The notes beneath the pieces are model-generated. The model worked only from the letters and a program-made list of their open reading frames with translations. It was not told the origin of the DNA and made no database searches. This document shows, one piece after another, positions 16,966 to 26,458 of a stretch of 64,000 nt of DNA. Each line of letters begins with the position of its first letter. The first letter of the stretch is position 1. Position numbers and translations under genes: made by a program. The DNA lies in the NCBI GenBank assembly GCA_966250325.1, contig CBINGY010000019.1, positions 9,904-73,903 of the forward strand, read 5' to 3'. This DNA comes from Jiulongibacter sp966250325 (GTDB taxonomy: Bacteria; Bacteroidota; Bacteroidia; Cytophagales; Spirosomataceae).

Positions 16966-16973
16966 TATTTTTG
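16966..16973 (+). promoter_or_regulatory. Candidate -7 box of porE
   Basis: TATTTTTG matches TAnnTTTG, 40 bases upstream of the porE ATG. The -33 position is not conserved. Confidence 0.3.
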
Positions 16974-17013
16974 ATATTAAGGCCTATATTGTGGGCACTA
17001 TCCTCTCATCGGA

Positions 17014-19032
17014 ATGAAAAAATTGGTACGTGTCGTATTTCTTTTGCTTTTGCAACTGTCCTTCAGTTATTCTTCGTCGGCACAGATTCAGGCCTATAAA
17101 AAGGGCCTGGCCAGCTTCGATAAAGGATTTTATGATCTGGCAATCAATGAATTGGTGAAGGTTAAAGAAATTGATCCATCTCAGGAAGCTAAACTTAATT
17201 ACACAATTGCTGAAGCCTATCGGCTTTCAAACCGATGGGTTGAATCGATCAGTTATTTTAAAAATGCCATAGAAAAGGGGATAGCTGACCCGGATGCTGT
17301 TTTTCACTACGCCTATGCTTTAAAAGCGAATGAGCAATACTCCGAGGCTCTTGAAGAATTCAAAAAATATATTACCCTAAAAACTACCAACAAGGTCTAC
17401 AACGAATGGGCAAACAGGGAAATCAATACCTTACAAATTGTAGATGTCTTAAAAAGGAAAGACAGTGACCTTGCTTTCAGGAATCTCAAAGAAATAAATA
17501 CCGAGGGAGCGGAGTTTTCACCTGTAGTTTTTGATGGAAATCTTGTTTTTTCCTCTTCCCGAAAAGATAGGGTTTATTCCAACGGACTTCCTTTTCTGGG
17601 ACTTTATACCTCAAAAATTAATGATGACCTTACGAGTATCGGTGAAGTCTCTTTGTTTAGTCAATCGATTTTTGACCCTGAACGGAATGAAGGAAGCCCT
17701 GCTTTTTCGCCCGATGGCAAAACGGTAATTTTTGCACGTGGAAATTCTGGTAAACGAAAAGATGCATCGCCAGATGTAGATTTATATGTGAGTCGTAAAA
17801 CTCCTCAGGGATGGTCTGAACCAGTTCTTGTTTCTGCCTCAGATTCTGCCAGCTGGGATGGAAGTCCGGCATTTTCAGGCGATGGGAAGACCATTTATTT
17901 TGCTTCGAACCGGCCCGGAGGAAGCGGTGGAATGGATCTTTACCGCGTAAACATGGATGCCAGCGGACGATTCGGCAATCCGGTTAATATGGGTAAGGCT
18001 CTGAATACGCCCGGCAACGAGATGTTTCCTTTCGTGACCAAAGAAGGAAAACTCTATTTTGCCTCAGATGGCCACCCTGGTCTAGGCAAACTTGATCTTT
18101 TTGTGGCTGAGCGGAAAGGCGGTAAAATCTCCGTAGAGAATATGGGATTACCATTTAATAGCTCCATGGATGATTTTGGGTTGTCAATAGATGATTTGGG
18201 CAATATGTTTTTCTCCTCAAACCGGCGTGGAGGACAGGGCGATGATGATATTTATTTCTATCAGGCTCCTCCCAAAGAAGAGCTGGCACAGAATCCGCCT
18301 GACGCACAGGATGAAAGCTCAACACCAGACGCGGATGTGAAGGTGGTTAATTATTTCCTTTCGGGTAAGCTTACAGACAAAGAAGACAATTCCTCGCTTC
18401 CGAATGTCAAACTGGCCATCTATAAAATTGAAAACGGATTTCAGGAGCTGGTTCAGGAATACAGCAGCGATCCCGAGGGCAATTTCGGACCCATGAAGGT
18501 CGCAGAGGATACCGATTATCTCATCATCGCAGAAAAAGAGGATTATCTCACAAAGAGAGAGGGTTTCAGTATGTTTGGAAGAAGCATCCCTCCGATTTTA
18601 CTGAGAAAAGCAGTAACTGATACCACGTTTACTACTTCCATTGCAATGGAAAAGGTGTATATCGGAAAGACTTTTGTACTCGAAAACATTTACTACGATC
18701 TTGATAAAGCCGATATACGTGCAGATGCAGCTTTGGAGTTAGACAAACTGGTTCAGATACTTCTGGATAATCCTAAGCTAAAAATTGAGCTTGGATCGCA
18801 TACAGACGTCCGCGGGTCTGACATGTATAACCTGCGACTCTCGCAACGAAGAGCAGAGTCTGCTATTGAATACATTATATCCAGAGGAATCAGCCGTGAC
18901 AGGCTTCTGGCACAAGGTTATGGTGAAACCGAACTGATTATTGAGGGTGCAAAGACGGAGGAAGAACATCAGGTTAACCGCAGAACAGAGTTCAAGATTC
19001 TGGCGATTGAAACTGAACAAATTCCTGAATAA
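17014..19032 (+). CDS. porE: PorE-like T9SS protein (TPR, PD40 propeller, CRD, OmpA)
   Basis: 672 aa with a signal peptide. Domains in order: TPR-like helices (about 25-150, PSQEAKLNYTIAEAYRLS), a PD40/WD40-like propeller (about 165-420) with blades SPAFSPDGKTVIFAR, SPAFSGDGKTIYFASNRPGG and FSSNRRGGQGDDDIYFY, a carboxypeptidase-regulatory-like beta-sandwich (about 445-540), and an OmpA C-terminal peptidoglycan-binding domain (about 550-665; YYDLDKADIR, LGSHTDVRGS, NLRLSQRRAESA). This exact architecture is that of PorE, a periplasmic T9SS component that anchors the machinery to peptidoglycan. Close paralogues exist next to sprF genes, so it could be one of those. No lipobox is visible. Confidence 0.8.
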   Translation: MKKLVRVVFLLLLQLSFSYSSSAQIQAYKKGLASFDKGFYDLAINELVKVKEIDPSQEAKLNYTIAEAYRLSNRWVESISYFKNAIEKGIADPDAVFHYAYALKANEQYSEALEEFKKYITLKTTNKVYNEWANREINTLQIVDVLKRKDSDLAFRNLKEINTEGAEFSPVVFDGNLVFSSSRKDRVYSNGLPFLGLYTSKINDDLTSIGEVSLFSQSIFDPERNEGSPAFSPDGKTVIFARGNSGKRKDASPDVDLYVSRKTPQGWSEPVLVSASDSASWDGSPAFSGDGKTIYFASNRPGGSGGMDLYRVNMDASGRFGNPVNMGKALNTPGNEMFPFVTKEGKLYFASDGHPGLGKLDLFVAERKGGKISVENMGLPFNSSMDDFGLSIDDLGNMFFSSNRRGGQGDDDIYFYQAPPKEELAQNPPDAQDESSTPDADVKVVNYFLSGKLTDKEDNSSLPNVKLAIYKIENGFQELVQEYSSDPEGNFGPMKVAEDTDYLIIAEKEDYLTKREGFSMFGRSIPPILLRKAVTDTTFTTSIAMEKVYIGKTFVLENIYYDLDKADIRADAALELDKLVQILLDNPKLKIELGSHTDVRGSDMYNLRLSQRRAESAIEYIISRGISRDRLLAQGYGETELIIEGAKTEEEHQVNRRTEFKILAIETEQIPE

Positions 19033-19063
19033 GGATGCCTGATAACGTTGGCTTTCTTACCTT

Positions 19064-19084
19064 AGGGCTTTCATCTAAAGCCCT
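19064..19084 (+). terminator. Hairpin between porE and the hydrolase gene
   Basis: AGGGCTTT (19064-19071), loop CATCT, AAAGCCCT (19077-19084), then ATTT. The stem is good but the T-run is poor, and the structure ends 4 bases before the next ATG, so it could act as a weak terminator or hinder initiation at the next gene. Confidence 0.35.
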
Positions 19085-19088
19085 ATTT

Positions 19089-20009
19089 ATGAACAAAACT
19101 CTACTTTGTCTTTTTCTTTTTAGCTCCATGGCCTTTTCTCAAAAAGAGGTGATCAAACTTTATTCTGGTACGGTGCCTGGCCTCAAACCGGGTATGGAAA
19201 AAACGGTAGAGGAAAATACAATCGGCACAGACGGTGTTCTGAGGGTTCGCTCGGTTACAGTTCCTGAACTTACGATTTACAGACCTTCGAAGGGAAAAGG
19301 AAAAAGAGCTTCCGTGATTATCTGCCCAGGTGGAGGATATTATATACTTGCTCTCAATAAAGAAGGGCACGCGATTGGTGAATGGTTTGCGAAAAATGGA
19401 ATTACGGCATTTGTGTTAAAATACCGGTTGCCCCAGGAAGATTTATTTGAGGATAAGCAAATAAGGCCGCTACAGGATATTCAGCAGGCTTTCCGGATTG
19501 TTCGGGGAAGGGCCTCAGATTTTGGCATTGACCCTGCAAGGATCGGGGTAATGGGCTTCTCGGCAGGAGGACATCTGGCAGCTACAGCTTCCACCCACTT
19601 TGATGAGCAGGTAGGAGAGATTCAGGAACAGGCGTTAAGTGTACGGCCAGATTTCAGTATATTGATGTATCCCGTTATTTCATTTAATGATAAATATGGC
19701 CATACAGGCTCCCGAACTAATCTTATTGGACCGGATATTGAGATCAAAGATCAGGAGTATTTCTCCAATGAACTTCAGGTTAAATCAGACACACCACCAG
19801 CTTTTCTGGTGCATGCGATTGATGATCCCGTGCGAATGGAAAACTCCCTGTCTTATGTGGAGGCCTTGAAAAAGAAAGGGATTTCTGCCGAACTACACCT
19901 TTATGATACCGGAGGGCATGGATTTGGTCTTGCACTTGATAAAAAATCACCTGTGGCAAGTTGGTCAGATAGATTAAAAGAATGGTTGAAATGGCATGAC
20001 CTGCTATAA
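19089..20009 (+). CDS. Secreted alpha/beta hydrolase (acetyl-esterase-like)
   Basis: 306 aa from ATG 19089, which gives a clean signal peptide (MNKTLLCLFLFSSMAFSQ); the frame is open back to 19035 but without signal character. Alpha/beta hydrolase features: CPGGGYY oxyanion-hole segment (79-85), nucleophile elbow GFSAGG with Ser158, acid in HAIDDPV and His in GGHGFG near the C-terminus. The layout resembles BD-FAE/xylan-acetylesterase-like enzymes that strip acyl groups from plant glycans, a substrate that cannot be confirmed by eye. It lies downstream of porE with a hairpin between. Confidence 0.8.
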   Translation: MNKTLLCLFLFSSMAFSQKEVIKLYSGTVPGLKPGMEKTVEENTIGTDGVLRVRSVTVPELTIYRPSKGKGKRASVIICPGGGYYILALNKEGHAIGEWFAKNGITAFVLKYRLPQEDLFEDKQIRPLQDIQQAFRIVRGRASDFGIDPARIGVMGFSAGGHLAATASTHFDEQVGEIQEQALSVRPDFSILMYPVISFNDKYGHTGSRTNLIGPDIEIKDQEYFSNELQVKSDTPPAFLVHAIDDPVRMENSLSYVEALKKKGISAELHLYDTGGHGFGLALDKKSPVASWSDRLKEWLKWHDLL

Positions 20010-20131
20010 AACTTTGGGTACGATTTTTGAAATGTTTTTTCAAGCCATTTAATAAAAAAGAATTAATAGGTTTCCTGCTATACAAATGTCTATGTACTTT
20101 TAGGTCAGGAAAACACTCAAATGCTTCAAAT

Positions 20132-21178
20132 ATGAAAAAAGTAATCTATACCTTTTGTGTCTCTCTTATTGCGGGTGCCGTCTCTGCCCAGGTGGTGAGC
20201 AGTGCCCAAATTTATGTTTCAGAAGGTGCGGTAGTTAGTTTTGGTCAGAATGTCGAAAACAGCGGAGAGCTGACTAACAAGGGTCAGGTTCACTTTAGAA
20301 ATGATTTGAACAATAAAGGGGTTTTGAAATCGGAGGGTGAGGTTATTTTTGACGGTTTCACGAAACAGCAGATATCTGGTACTGATCTGGTTTTGAGATC
20401 AGCAACTATCAACAATGACGTGGAACTCGATAATAAGCTTGTGATTGAAGAAAAACTAACCTACCAGAACGGAGTTTTGGCCTCGTCATCAGCTTCACCG
20501 CTTGTATTTTCTGAGAAAGCCATTCATCTGGGTGCTTCAGACGCTTCTCACTCAACCGGTACAGTTACTAAACTTGATGCCAACAATTTTGAGTTTCCGG
20601 TAGGTGACGGATCTACCTATAGAGGTTTTCAGGCGAGCGGAAGCACGCGTGGTGCTCTTTCAGCAGAGTATGTGGGCCAGAGTCCTGAAAAGCTTGGTAA
20701 AGAGCTTGCGGTGGGAGTTGACTATGTGAATGATTCTGAATATTGGGTTCTTAAAGGTGACAATGACAGAGAAGAAGCTAATGTACGTCTTTTAAATACC
20801 TATGATTCTCAGGTAGCTTATCTTAGAAAAGGAACCTGGACCATGTCAGAAGACAGTCGCTTTACTTCAAAATCGGGATTGATTGAAGGGGTGAAATTTA
20901 CTTCAGGTCGTGGTAAACTGGTAAAGAAAGATATCGGTGTTTGGCCTAATCCAACTCAGGGAGATTTCAATCTGAAACTTACCGGAATGAATGACAATGA
21001 TCAGATTACGGTGGATCTTACCAATCAGGATGGCCGTGTAATCATGTCAATGAAAGGATCAGTAAACGAATTAAGAAAAGTTTATTCTCTACCAAATGGT
21101 ATGATTACTACGCAAATTACTGTTCGTGTGATTAATGGTGAGGAAGTTTTCACAGAGAAACTAATTCTTAACAGATAA
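20132..21178 (+). CDS. Secreted protein with T9SS C-terminal sorting domain
   Basis: 348 aa from ATG 20132 (signal peptide MKKVIYTFCVSLIAGAVSAQ); the frame extends to 20027 without sense. The mature N-terminal half is beta-rich with repeats of the type GQNVENSGELTNKGQVHF and NDLNNKGVLKSEGEV, like a filamentous or beta-helical surface protein. The C-terminus from about residue 270 (IGVWPNPTQGDFNLKLTG ... EKLILNR) is a type A T9SS sorting domain. It is thus probably exported across the outer membrane and anchored or released. Function unknown. A strong terminator follows. Confidence 0.82.
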   Translation: MKKVIYTFCVSLIAGAVSAQVVSSAQIYVSEGAVVSFGQNVENSGELTNKGQVHFRNDLNNKGVLKSEGEVIFDGFTKQQISGTDLVLRSATINNDVELDNKLVIEEKLTYQNGVLASSSASPLVFSEKAIHLGASDASHSTGTVTKLDANNFEFPVGDGSTYRGFQASGSTRGALSAEYVGQSPEKLGKELAVGVDYVNDSEYWVLKGDNDREEANVRLLNTYDSQVAYLRKGTWTMSEDSRFTSKSGLIEGVKFTSGRGKLVKKDIGVWPNPTQGDFNLKLTGMNDNDQITVDLTNQDGRVIMSMKGSVNELRKVYSLPNGMITTQITVRVINGEEVFTEKLILNR

Positions 21179-21202
21179 GAAAGATAGTTAATGATATACA
21201 GG

Positions 21203-21230
21203 AAAGGGTGACCAGATGGTCACCCTTTTT
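21203..21230 (+). terminator. Rho-independent terminator after the T9SS cargo gene
   Basis: AAAGGGTGACC (21203-21213), loop AGAT, GGTCACCCTTT (21218-21228) and further T. Perfect 11-bp stem. Confidence 0.8.
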
Positions 21231-21399
21231 TCATGAATGGTCAAAAATTTTCCATGGATTCGGACTTCAAAAGTGGCTTTTGAGAAGACTACTAGATATG
21301 CTAATTCTATGATCCGAGCAATCTTAATCTAAGTATTCAAGAAACTGGATGCTACGATTTTCTCAGCGATAATGATAAATTTTCATTATTAGGTCTTTG

Positions 21400-23019
21400 T
21401 TATTTGTGAACAACTTCGACGTAATAATCTTTACTGATATCAAAACCGGTAGCCTTAATTTTTTGCCAACCTGTGCCGGGATACAGCCGAATACTTTTTC
21501 CGTCGGACAGTGTAGCGTCAACAGGCATAGTAAATCCATCTACCACATTGGTCCACCGGTAACGGGATTTTTTCTTTTTTGAAGCGATTTCCAAAACCGG
21601 AACCTGTATGGTTCTTAAGTATTGGTCAAAGATTTTTGAAAGGTCAACTCCGGACTTCTCAATCATGTAATTTTCTATATGCGAGGAAGAAACCGTCTGA
21701 TGGTAAAAATCTCTGTTCAAGCCCGTCAGGATTTCCCTCCAGAGTTCATCATTCTTTATGATCTGGCGGATGGTATGAAGCATATTGCCGCCTTTGTAGT
21801 ACATATCACCCGATCCATGACCGTGCACATTGTAGTCGGCTATGATTGGAATGTCGTTTCGTATATTTTGTCGGGTACCCCGAACATATTCCGCACCAGC
21901 TTCTTTTCCGTAAAAATACTCGGTAAAAAGCGACTCTGAATAATTGGTAAAGCTTTCATGGATCCACATGTCTGCCTCATCTTTATAGGTAATGTTATTG
22001 GCAAACCACTCATGTCCGCTTTCGTGAATAATGATGAAATCCCATTTAAGGCCCCAGCCGGTACCCGATAGATCACTTCCTTTGTAGCCATTCTGATACC
22101 CGTTTCCATACGTAATTGAACTTTGATGCTCCATGCCCAAATAGGGGGCTTCCACCAACTTGTACCCGTCTTCGTAGAAAGGGTAGGGGCCAAACCAATG
22201 TTCGAAAGCTTCCAGCATTCTATATACGTCCTGAAACTGTTTCCTGGCCTTTTCTTTATGCTCTCTCAGTGCATAGAACGAAAGATCCAGCGGGCCTTTT
22301 TTCCCCTGATAGATATCTTTCCAGCCCACATAATCACCGATGTTGATATTGACTCCGTAATTATTGATGGGGTTACTCACAAACCAGGTGGTAACCCGCT
22401 TTCCATTGTCGTTTACATAAGAGTTACGCAGTCTTCCGTTTGAAATATCCTGAAGATGGGCCGGGGCAATAACCGTTAACTTAAGGCTGTCCACTTCATC
22501 GGCAGGGTGATCTTTACAAGGCCACCAGACACTGGCACCAATTCCCTGATTTGCGGTTGCTACAAAAGGAAGGCCATTGCTATCTTTTTCGAATACAAAT
22601 CCGCCGTCCCAGGGGGGTCTTTGAGCCACAACGGGATTTCCTTCCCAGGTTATTTGAACCGATTCACGACTTCCTTGTTTCTGGTTCTTTTTCAGATGGA
22701 TCCACCAGACGTTGGTAGCTACTTTTTCATAGTTTAGCGGGGAAGAATCCTGCGTGACTGAAGTTATCTTCAGCGGAGGCTGCAGGTCAATCTGCATGAT
22801 ATCAGACTCGTCCAGAACGATGTAGTGAACGGTATTCTGACCCTCTATTCTTTTTTTGTCGATATCTACCTCAACCTGAAGGTCATAGTAGGTCAAATCC
22901 CACCAGGCTCTTTGTGGGGTCACAGAGCCTCTCAGACTGTCGTCTTTGGTGTACTGGGCCTGAGATACTTGAAGAAAAAAGAAGCTGATAAAGGCCAGGC
23001 CCAGGGTTTTTAGTTTCAT
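21400..23019 (-). CDS. M1-family zinc metallopeptidase
   Basis: 539 aa with signal peptide. Zinc motif HESGHEWF (His332, Glu333, His336) and third ligand Glu355 in WIHESF fit HExxH-x18-E of family M1 (gluzincins). GMEHQS at 295-300 replaces the usual GAMEN exopeptidase motif. Catalytic tyrosine is probably in MYYKGGNML. The protein lacks the large C-terminal helical domain of aminopeptidase N, like other short secreted Bacteroidota M1 enzymes. Its ATG overlaps the stop codon of the upstream gene by 4 bases (ATGA), indicating translational coupling in a cyclophilin/RmlD-like/M1 operon. Confidence 0.9.
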   Translation of the reverse strand: MKLKTLGLAFISFFFLQVSQAQYTKDDSLRGSVTPQRAWWDLTYYDLQVEVDIDKKRIEGQNTVHYIVLDESDIMQIDLQPPLKITSVTQDSSPLNYEKVATNVWWIHLKKNQKQGSRESVQITWEGNPVVAQRPPWDGGFVFEKDSNGLPFVATANQGIGASVWWPCKDHPADEVDSLKLTVIAPAHLQDISNGRLRNSYVNDNGKRVTTWFVSNPINNYGVNINIGDYVGWKDIYQGKKGPLDLSFYALREHKEKARKQFQDVYRMLEAFEHWFGPYPFYEDGYKLVEAPYLGMEHQSSITYGNGYQNGYKGSDLSGTGWGLKWDFIIIHESGHEWFANNITYKDEADMWIHESFTNYSESLFTEYFYGKEAGAEYVRGTRQNIRNDIPIIADYNVHGHGSGDMYYKGGNMLHTIRQIIKNDELWREILTGLNRDFYHQTVSSSHIENYMIEKSGVDLSKIFDQYLRTIQVPVLEIASKKKKSRYRWTNVVDGFTMPVDATLSDGKSIRLYPGTGWQKIKATGFDISKDYYVEVVHK

Positions 23020-23921
23020 TGAGAAGGAATTTGGCTTGCTAAAATAGCAATTCCTTCCTGGAAACTAACGGGATAATAACCTAATACTTCGCTCGCTTTG
23101 CTGATATCAAACCCGGTTTTGGCGGGTCTTTTGGCGGTTTGTCTGAACGTGCTGCCATCTACTTCATTTATGAGGCTTTTGTTGAGCCCGAAATAGTCGG
23201 CGGTCATAATCGCCATTTCGTAAGGGTTTAGGAGGTCCTTACCCGATATATTAAAGATTCCTTCTGCTTCTTTATCAGCAATGAGGAAACAGCCCATGGC
23301 CAGATCCTCTGCCAGAGTAGGTGTACGCCATTGGTCATTCACCACCTTAATTTCTTTGCCTGCCTCCAGGGAATTCTTTACCCAAAGGATAATATTGGAG
23401 CGACTCATGTCATTGACGATGCCATAGACCAGGATAGTTCTGGCCATAGCCCAGCGGATACCCGAGTTTTCAACCAGTTTTTCAGCAGCAAGTTTGCTCC
23501 ATCCGTAAAAACTTACGGGATTTGGCTCGGCAGTTTCGGTATATGGACCGGCTTTCCCGTCAAAAATGAAATCTGTTGAAACATGAAGAAGAAATGAATC
23601 TGTGATTTTACAGGCTTCAATGAGGTGCTCCACGGCATAAACGTTTTGAGCCCAGCAGTTTTCCTTATCGGTTTCACACTGGTCCACGTTGGTCATGGCC
23701 GCTGTGTTTATCACCACATGCGGGCGATATTTTCCGATTACTTCGGTCACCTGAGCTGCATTAGTTATATCGAGGGACTCAAAGGTATAACCTTCCTTAG
23801 AAGGAAGTCTGTTTTCACCTCGGGCGGTCGCAATAATCTCTGTCGATTTATTCTGAAGGAGTAGAGCCACCAATTTTTGTCCTAAAAGACCGTTGGAGCC
23901 GGTAATGAGAATTTTTTTCAT
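23016..23921 (-). CDS. RmlD-like NAD(P)-dependent sugar-nucleotide reductase
   Basis: 301 aa extended SDR. N-terminal Rossmann motif ITGSNGLLGQKL (6-17), NTAAMTNVDQCE, the HVSTDFIFDG strand and the catalytic YGWSK (Tyr/Lys) are all typical of dTDP-4-dehydrorhamnose reductase (RmlD). No rmlA, B or C is near, so the substrate is uncertain; many stand-alone RmlD-like SDRs act on other nucleotide sugars. It starts 8 bases after the cyclophilin gene and overlaps the M1 peptidase gene by 4 bases. Confidence 0.85.
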   Translation of the reverse strand: MKKILITGSNGLLGQKLVALLLQNKSTEIIATARGENRLPSKEGYTFESLDITNAAQVTEVIGKYRPHVVINTAAMTNVDQCETDKENCWAQNVYAVEHLIEACKITDSFLLHVSTDFIFDGKAGPYTETAEPNPVSFYGWSKLAAEKLVENSGIRWAMARTILVYGIVNDMSRSNIILWVKNSLEAGKEIKVVNDQWRTPTLAEDLAMGCFLIADKEAEGIFNISGKDLLNPYEMAIMTADYFGLNKSLINEVDGSTFRQTAKRPAKTGFDISKASEVLGYYPVSFQEGIAILASQIPSQ

Positions 23922-23929
23922 GGTATGGA

Positions 23930-24622
23930 TTACGCTTTATAGGTGTAATTGTACTTTTTGCTTATTTTTTTCTTTGACATTTTTTTGACACTTACCTTCA
24001 TGCTTACATCTTCAAGGGGTCTGTCTGAGGCCGTTTTTACCTTTTCAATTTCTTCGGCAACTCCGATTCCCTGAATTACCTTACCGAAAACGGTGTAATT
24101 GTTATCCAGAAAGGGAGTGCCTCCCACTTCTGTATAAAGGGTGGTTTGCTCGGGGGTGTACTTCATGCCGGTTCGGTTTTCCATCACGGCCAATTGCTTC
24201 TCTGAATACTTTTTGCCGGTGACAATGTAAAACTGACATCCCGAGGACTCCTTTTTTGGGTTGTTGGTTCGGGCGGCAGCCAGTGCACCTTTGGAATGAA
24301 TGTGATTTGTGGTAAACTCATACGGAATTCTCGCCAGTTCGTCGCCGCCACTGCCAAGCTGTTGACCCTGTTTGGCATTCTTAGAGGTGGGGTCACCGCC
24401 CTGAATCATGAATTCATTGATCACGCGATGAAATAAGGTGCCATCATAAAAACCGTCTTTAGCCAGTTTAATGAAGTTTGCTTTATGTAAGGGAGTATCG
24501 TCAAAAAGCAAGAGGGTCATGGTGCCCATTGAGGTTTCCATGGTAACCAAATAATCCTTTTTTGAAGGTTTCTGAGCATGAACGCCCAGGCTAATGATTA
24601 GGAATATCAAGATTTTTTTCAT
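23930..24622 (-). CDS. Cyclophilin-type peptidyl-prolyl isomerase, exported
   Basis: 230 aa with a signal peptide (MKKILIFLIISLGVHAQ). Cyclophilin core motifs: FHRVINEFMIQGGDPT (catalytic Arg in FHR), an insert GSGGDELARIPYEF, SSGCQFYIV, and FGKVIQGIGVAEEI. The C-terminus is very lysine-rich (KKMSKKKISKKYNYTYKA). It folds secreted proteins in the periplasm by cis-trans proline isomerisation. First gene of an operon with the RmlD-like and M1 peptidase genes. Confidence 0.92.
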   Translation of the reverse strand: MKKILIFLIISLGVHAQKPSKKDYLVTMETSMGTMTLLLFDDTPLHKANFIKLAKDGFYDGTLFHRVINEFMIQGGDPTSKNAKQGQQLGSGGDELARIPYEFTTNHIHSKGALAAARTNNPKKESSGCQFYIVTGKKYSEKQLAVMENRTGMKYTPEQTTLYTEVGGTPFLDNNYTVFGKVIQGIGVAEEIEKVKTASDRPLEDVSMKVSVKKMSKKKISKKYNYTYKA

Positions 24623-24786
24623 TCCGAGCGATGATCTGGTTTTTTCTTCAGGAACTGGTAAAAGTAAAATTTCTTAATCGCGAATTTCGTTCGAAGCCAT
24701 GTCTTTCACGGGATATTTCCATTTCTGAAGTTTTATGCTTCTTTTCTTAAATACTGCAAAAGTCATGCAAAAATCGGAGGGTGCAT

Positions 24787-25707
24787 TTACTTGTTTTGAA
24801 GTTCTTCTCTTATTTCAGATAGAAGCTCTTTGCCACCTTTTTCCAGCAGCTCGTTCGCCACTTTTTCGCCGAGTTTGACAGGGTCCTGGCCCATTGAAGT
24901 AACCCGTATCACCTTTTTTCCGTCAAGACTCACCATTCCTGCATTAAGTTCAAGGTAGTTTTCATCAAAGAAATGAGCATGCCCAAACACTGGTATGGAG
25001 CAGCCACCATTAATCACCCGGAGGAAACTACGCTCGGCCAGTAGCCGTTGCTCTGTTTCCGAATTATTGCAGGCAGCACGAATGAGCTCATATTTTTCAG
25101 AAGTTAATACGGTAGCAGCCTCAATGGCGACCGTACCCTGGCCTACGGCAGGAGTAAACTTTTTAACGTCAATCACCTCCTGAATAAGGTCATCGTATTC
25201 CATTCGATGCACTCCGGCGTAGGCAAGCAGGAGGGCGTCGCACTGCCCGTCACGCATTTTCTGGATGCGGGTTTGCAGGTTTCCCCGCATGTCAACGATT
25301 TTTACCTGAGGATAATAGGTTTTCAGAAGGGCCACCCGGCGTGTACTTGAGGTTCCGATCGTGATTTCGTCGGTCAGTTTACATTGTTTATCACTTACCA
25401 GTACGTCATTTACGGCTTCGCGATCGGTGAAGGCAATGAGGGCGAGATCTTCATCCAGTGATGACTGCAGGTCTTTGGCACTGTGAACCGCGATATCAAT
25501 GCTTCCGTTTCGCAGCTGTTCTTCCAGTTCTTCGGTGAAGACTCCTTTACTTCCTATTTTTGACAGAGAGCGGTCAAGAATTTTGTCACCTTTGGTTTCG
25601 ATAATTACGATTTCGGTATCTGCTCCTGCGTTTTTTAATGTATCCTGCACATAATAAGCCTGCCAGAGAGCCAGTTTACTTCCGCGGGTACCAATTTTTA
25701 TTTTCAT
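24787..25707 (-). CDS. hemC: Hydroxymethylbilane synthase
   Basis: 306 aa. KIGTRGSKLALWQA at the N-terminus, VHSAKDLQSS, TSSTRRVALL and RGNLQTRI in the active-site cleft, and the dipyrromethane-cofactor cysteine Cys236 in NGGCSIPV. It polymerises four porphobilinogen molecules to hydroxymethylbilane, the HemD substrate. It follows the membrane protein gene at 25714 by 6 bases; hemD is at 292-1089, so the pathway is split. Confidence 0.96.
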   Translation of the reverse strand: MKIKIGTRGSKLALWQAYYVQDTLKNAGADTEIVIIETKGDKILDRSLSKIGSKGVFTEELEEQLRNGSIDIAVHSAKDLQSSLDEDLALIAFTDREAVNDVLVSDKQCKLTDEITIGTSSTRRVALLKTYYPQVKIVDMRGNLQTRIQKMRDGQCDALLLAYAGVHRMEYDDLIQEVIDVKKFTPAVGQGTVAIEAATVLTSEKYELIRAACNNSETEQRLLAERSFLRVINGGCSIPVFGHAHFFDENYLELNAGMVSLDGKKVIRVTSMGQDPVKLGEKVANELLEKGGKELLSEIREELQNK

Positions 25708-25713
25708 AGTTGT

Positions 25714-26337
25714 CTAAATATATAAGGAGCCAATAATTCCAAAAAATAAGCCACCGGTGAATCCGGCCAGAATTTGCCCCGGGGTATGTGCATTTAACCG
25801 TAGTCTGGCAGATGCCACCAGCCCTGCAATACAAAGAGTTATAGCAAGTGGCCACTGCAGAGTACTTTCATCAAAACGGGCGGCAATCATGAACAGGGCA
25901 CCGAGTACCCCGCCAGCTGCGGCCGCATGAGCACTAATTTGCCATCTTAAACTCACTATGGCCACATATAGGAGGGTCATCAGAATGAATCCGAGTATGA
26001 TTGCTGTAGGCTTGAGTAAGACCGATTTCGTGTAAAAGAAATAGGTAAGAAAGCTTAAACTAATGATGGTGACCAGATAGGGTATTCGTCTGTCTGAGAG
26101 TTCTTCGAGATGCATACTTCCTATTTTTCCTCGTTTATAAAGCCAGTAAATCACCAAAGAAGGGAAAAGAAAGCTGTAAAGAAATACGAAAAGCAGCAGT
26201 AATAGCCGGGAGGAAAGGGTGTAGCCTTCGATGGTAAGCACATAGGGAGAAACAAAATAGAGCAACGAAAGCAGGTAGGTGGGCATTAAGCCGGGATGAA
26301 ATACGTAAGAGATAAAGCCTGCCAGTGTTTTACTCAA
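25714..26337 (-). CDS. PAP2-superfamily-like integral membrane protein
   Basis: 207 aa with about six transmembrane helices. The segments RWQISAHAAAAGG and ARLRLNAHTPGQILAG occupy the positions of PAP2 phosphatase motifs 2 and 3 (SGH and SRxxxxxHxxxD), but the N-terminal KxxxxxxRP motif is missing and the last acidic residue is Gln. This degenerate set is common in a Bacteroidota family beside hemC; enzymatic activity is doubtful. A -7 box TATATTTG (26367-26360, minus) lies 23 bases upstream of the ATG. Confidence 0.7.
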   Translation of the reverse strand: MSKTLAGFISYVFHPGLMPTYLLSLLYFVSPYVLTIEGYTLSSRLLLLLFVFLYSFLFPSLVIYWLYKRGKIGSMHLEELSDRRIPYLVTIISLSFLTYFFYTKSVLLKPTAIILGFILMTLLYVAIVSLRWQISAHAAAAGGVLGALFMIAARFDESTLQWPLAITLCIAGLVASARLRLNAHTPGQILAGFTGGLFFGIIGSLYI

Positions 26338-26400
26338 GATGTTCTGCTATTTAAGCGTACAAATATACTACCTCAGAAAAGGAGTGGAGGAGTGTATGAC

Positions 26401-26426
26401 AAAAAAAAGACCTGCAAGCAGGCCTT
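26401..26426 (-). terminator. Terminator of rpoN
   Basis: On the minus strand AAGGCCTGC/GCAGGTCTT forms a stem of nine pairs (one G-T) closed by a tight TT turn, followed by eight T. It lies 33 bases after the rpoN stop. Confidence 0.7.
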
Positions 26427-26458
26427 CATTTTTTTGGAAAAAGAAACTATGTGATGCT

